Source: Deltaproteobacteria bacterium (GTDB lineage: Bacteria > Desulfobacterota > Deferrimicrobia > Deferrimicrobiales > Deferrimicrobiaceae). From it: DNA of 22,973 nt. The stretch lies in the NCBI GenBank assembly GCA_025357175.1, contig JANXPS010000152.1, forward strand, positions 1 through 22,973. Direction: 5' to 3'. The notes below the pieces were generated by a model that was not told the DNA's origin, ran no database searches, and saw only the letters and a program-made list of their open reading frames with translations. Below, in pieces: positions 22,895 through 22,973 of the stretch. A program made the position numbers and the translations under genes. The stretch's first letter is position 1; each line of letters starts with the position of its first letter.

Positions 22895-22973
22895 GTGCGT
22901 CCTGAAAGCTGCATCACCCCCACCGGTGAAAGTCCGGTCCGGATAAGCGCCGGAGCGCCCGGAAGCAGGCACC
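22895..22973 (+). ncRNA. Probable 5' end of a group II intron (truncated by the window)
   Basis: The sequence begins GTGCG (22895-22899), the consensus 5' boundary of bacterial group II introns. It continues with a domain I-like segment containing CCGGTGAAAGTCCGG (a stem with a GTGAAAGT-type loop) and a GCGCCGGAGCGCC stem. No domain V or reverse transcriptase can be checked because the window stops after 79 nt. It lies 49 nt downstream of the second DUF507 stop. A cobalamin riboswitch or another structured leader is a weaker alternative. Confidence 0.5.

Noticed and set aside
22895..22973. Cobalamin riboswitch
   Set aside because: GGTGAAAGTCCGG resembles part of the B12 element, but no GCCACTG core is seen and GTGCG plus the domain I-like stems fit a group II intron better.
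1..22973. CRISPR arrays and tRNA genes
   Set aside because: No regularly spaced direct repeats and no recognisable tRNA cloverleaf were found on reading through the window.

Overview
The window is about 23 kb of GC-rich bacterial chromosome. Dense gene packing, ATGA/GTGA stop-start overlaps, GTG and TTG starts, a multiheme cytochrome c, an ACT-domain malic enzyme, a sigma-54 glnB-glnA unit and tandem DUF507 genes all suggest a Desulfuromonadia/Geobacter-like or neighbouring deltaproteobacterial lineage. This placement is inferred from gene content; there is no rRNA marker.

Layout. (1) Positions 1-5835, + strand: the tail of an unknown ORF, a lipoprotein fusing two substrate-binding domains (PstS-like then PhnD-like), a membrane histidine kinase with a Cys-rich periplasmic sensor, a CelD/FemAB-like acyltransferase and an MshA-like GT4 glycosyltransferase. 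Each is joined to the next by 0-3 nt or an overlap. (2) 5726-6880, - strand: an actinobacterial-type inositol-3-phosphate synthase whose 3' end overlaps the glycosyltransferase by 110 bp. Together these two suggest synthesis of an inositol glycoside. (3) 6988-10378: malic enzyme (+), a membrane-anchored five-heme cytochrome (-) and plsY (+). (4) 10535-12457: a near-consensus sigma-54 promoter, glnB, glnA and a terminator, the nitrogen-assimilation unit. (5) 12538-13893: a TolC-like outer-membrane efflux protein. (6) 13894-14648: 755 bp without a credible gene, dominated by a large imperfect inverted repeat. Its two arms carry matching hairpins with compensatory base changes. (7) 20657 down to 14649, - strand: aroF (DAHP synthase), ileS, lspA and a DUF4382 lipoprotein. 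(8) 20782-22845, + strand: an outer-membrane beta-barrel protein, an MTAP-family purine nucleoside phosphorylase and two tandem DUF507 genes. (9) From about 22895 the sequence looks like the 5' end of a group II intron, cut by the window edge.

The observations most worth following up are the inverted-repeat region, the mshA/ino1-like pair with its acyltransferase, the dual binding-protein/Cys-rich kinase pair, and a recurring pattern of promoters whose predicted start site falls on or within a few bases of the start codon.
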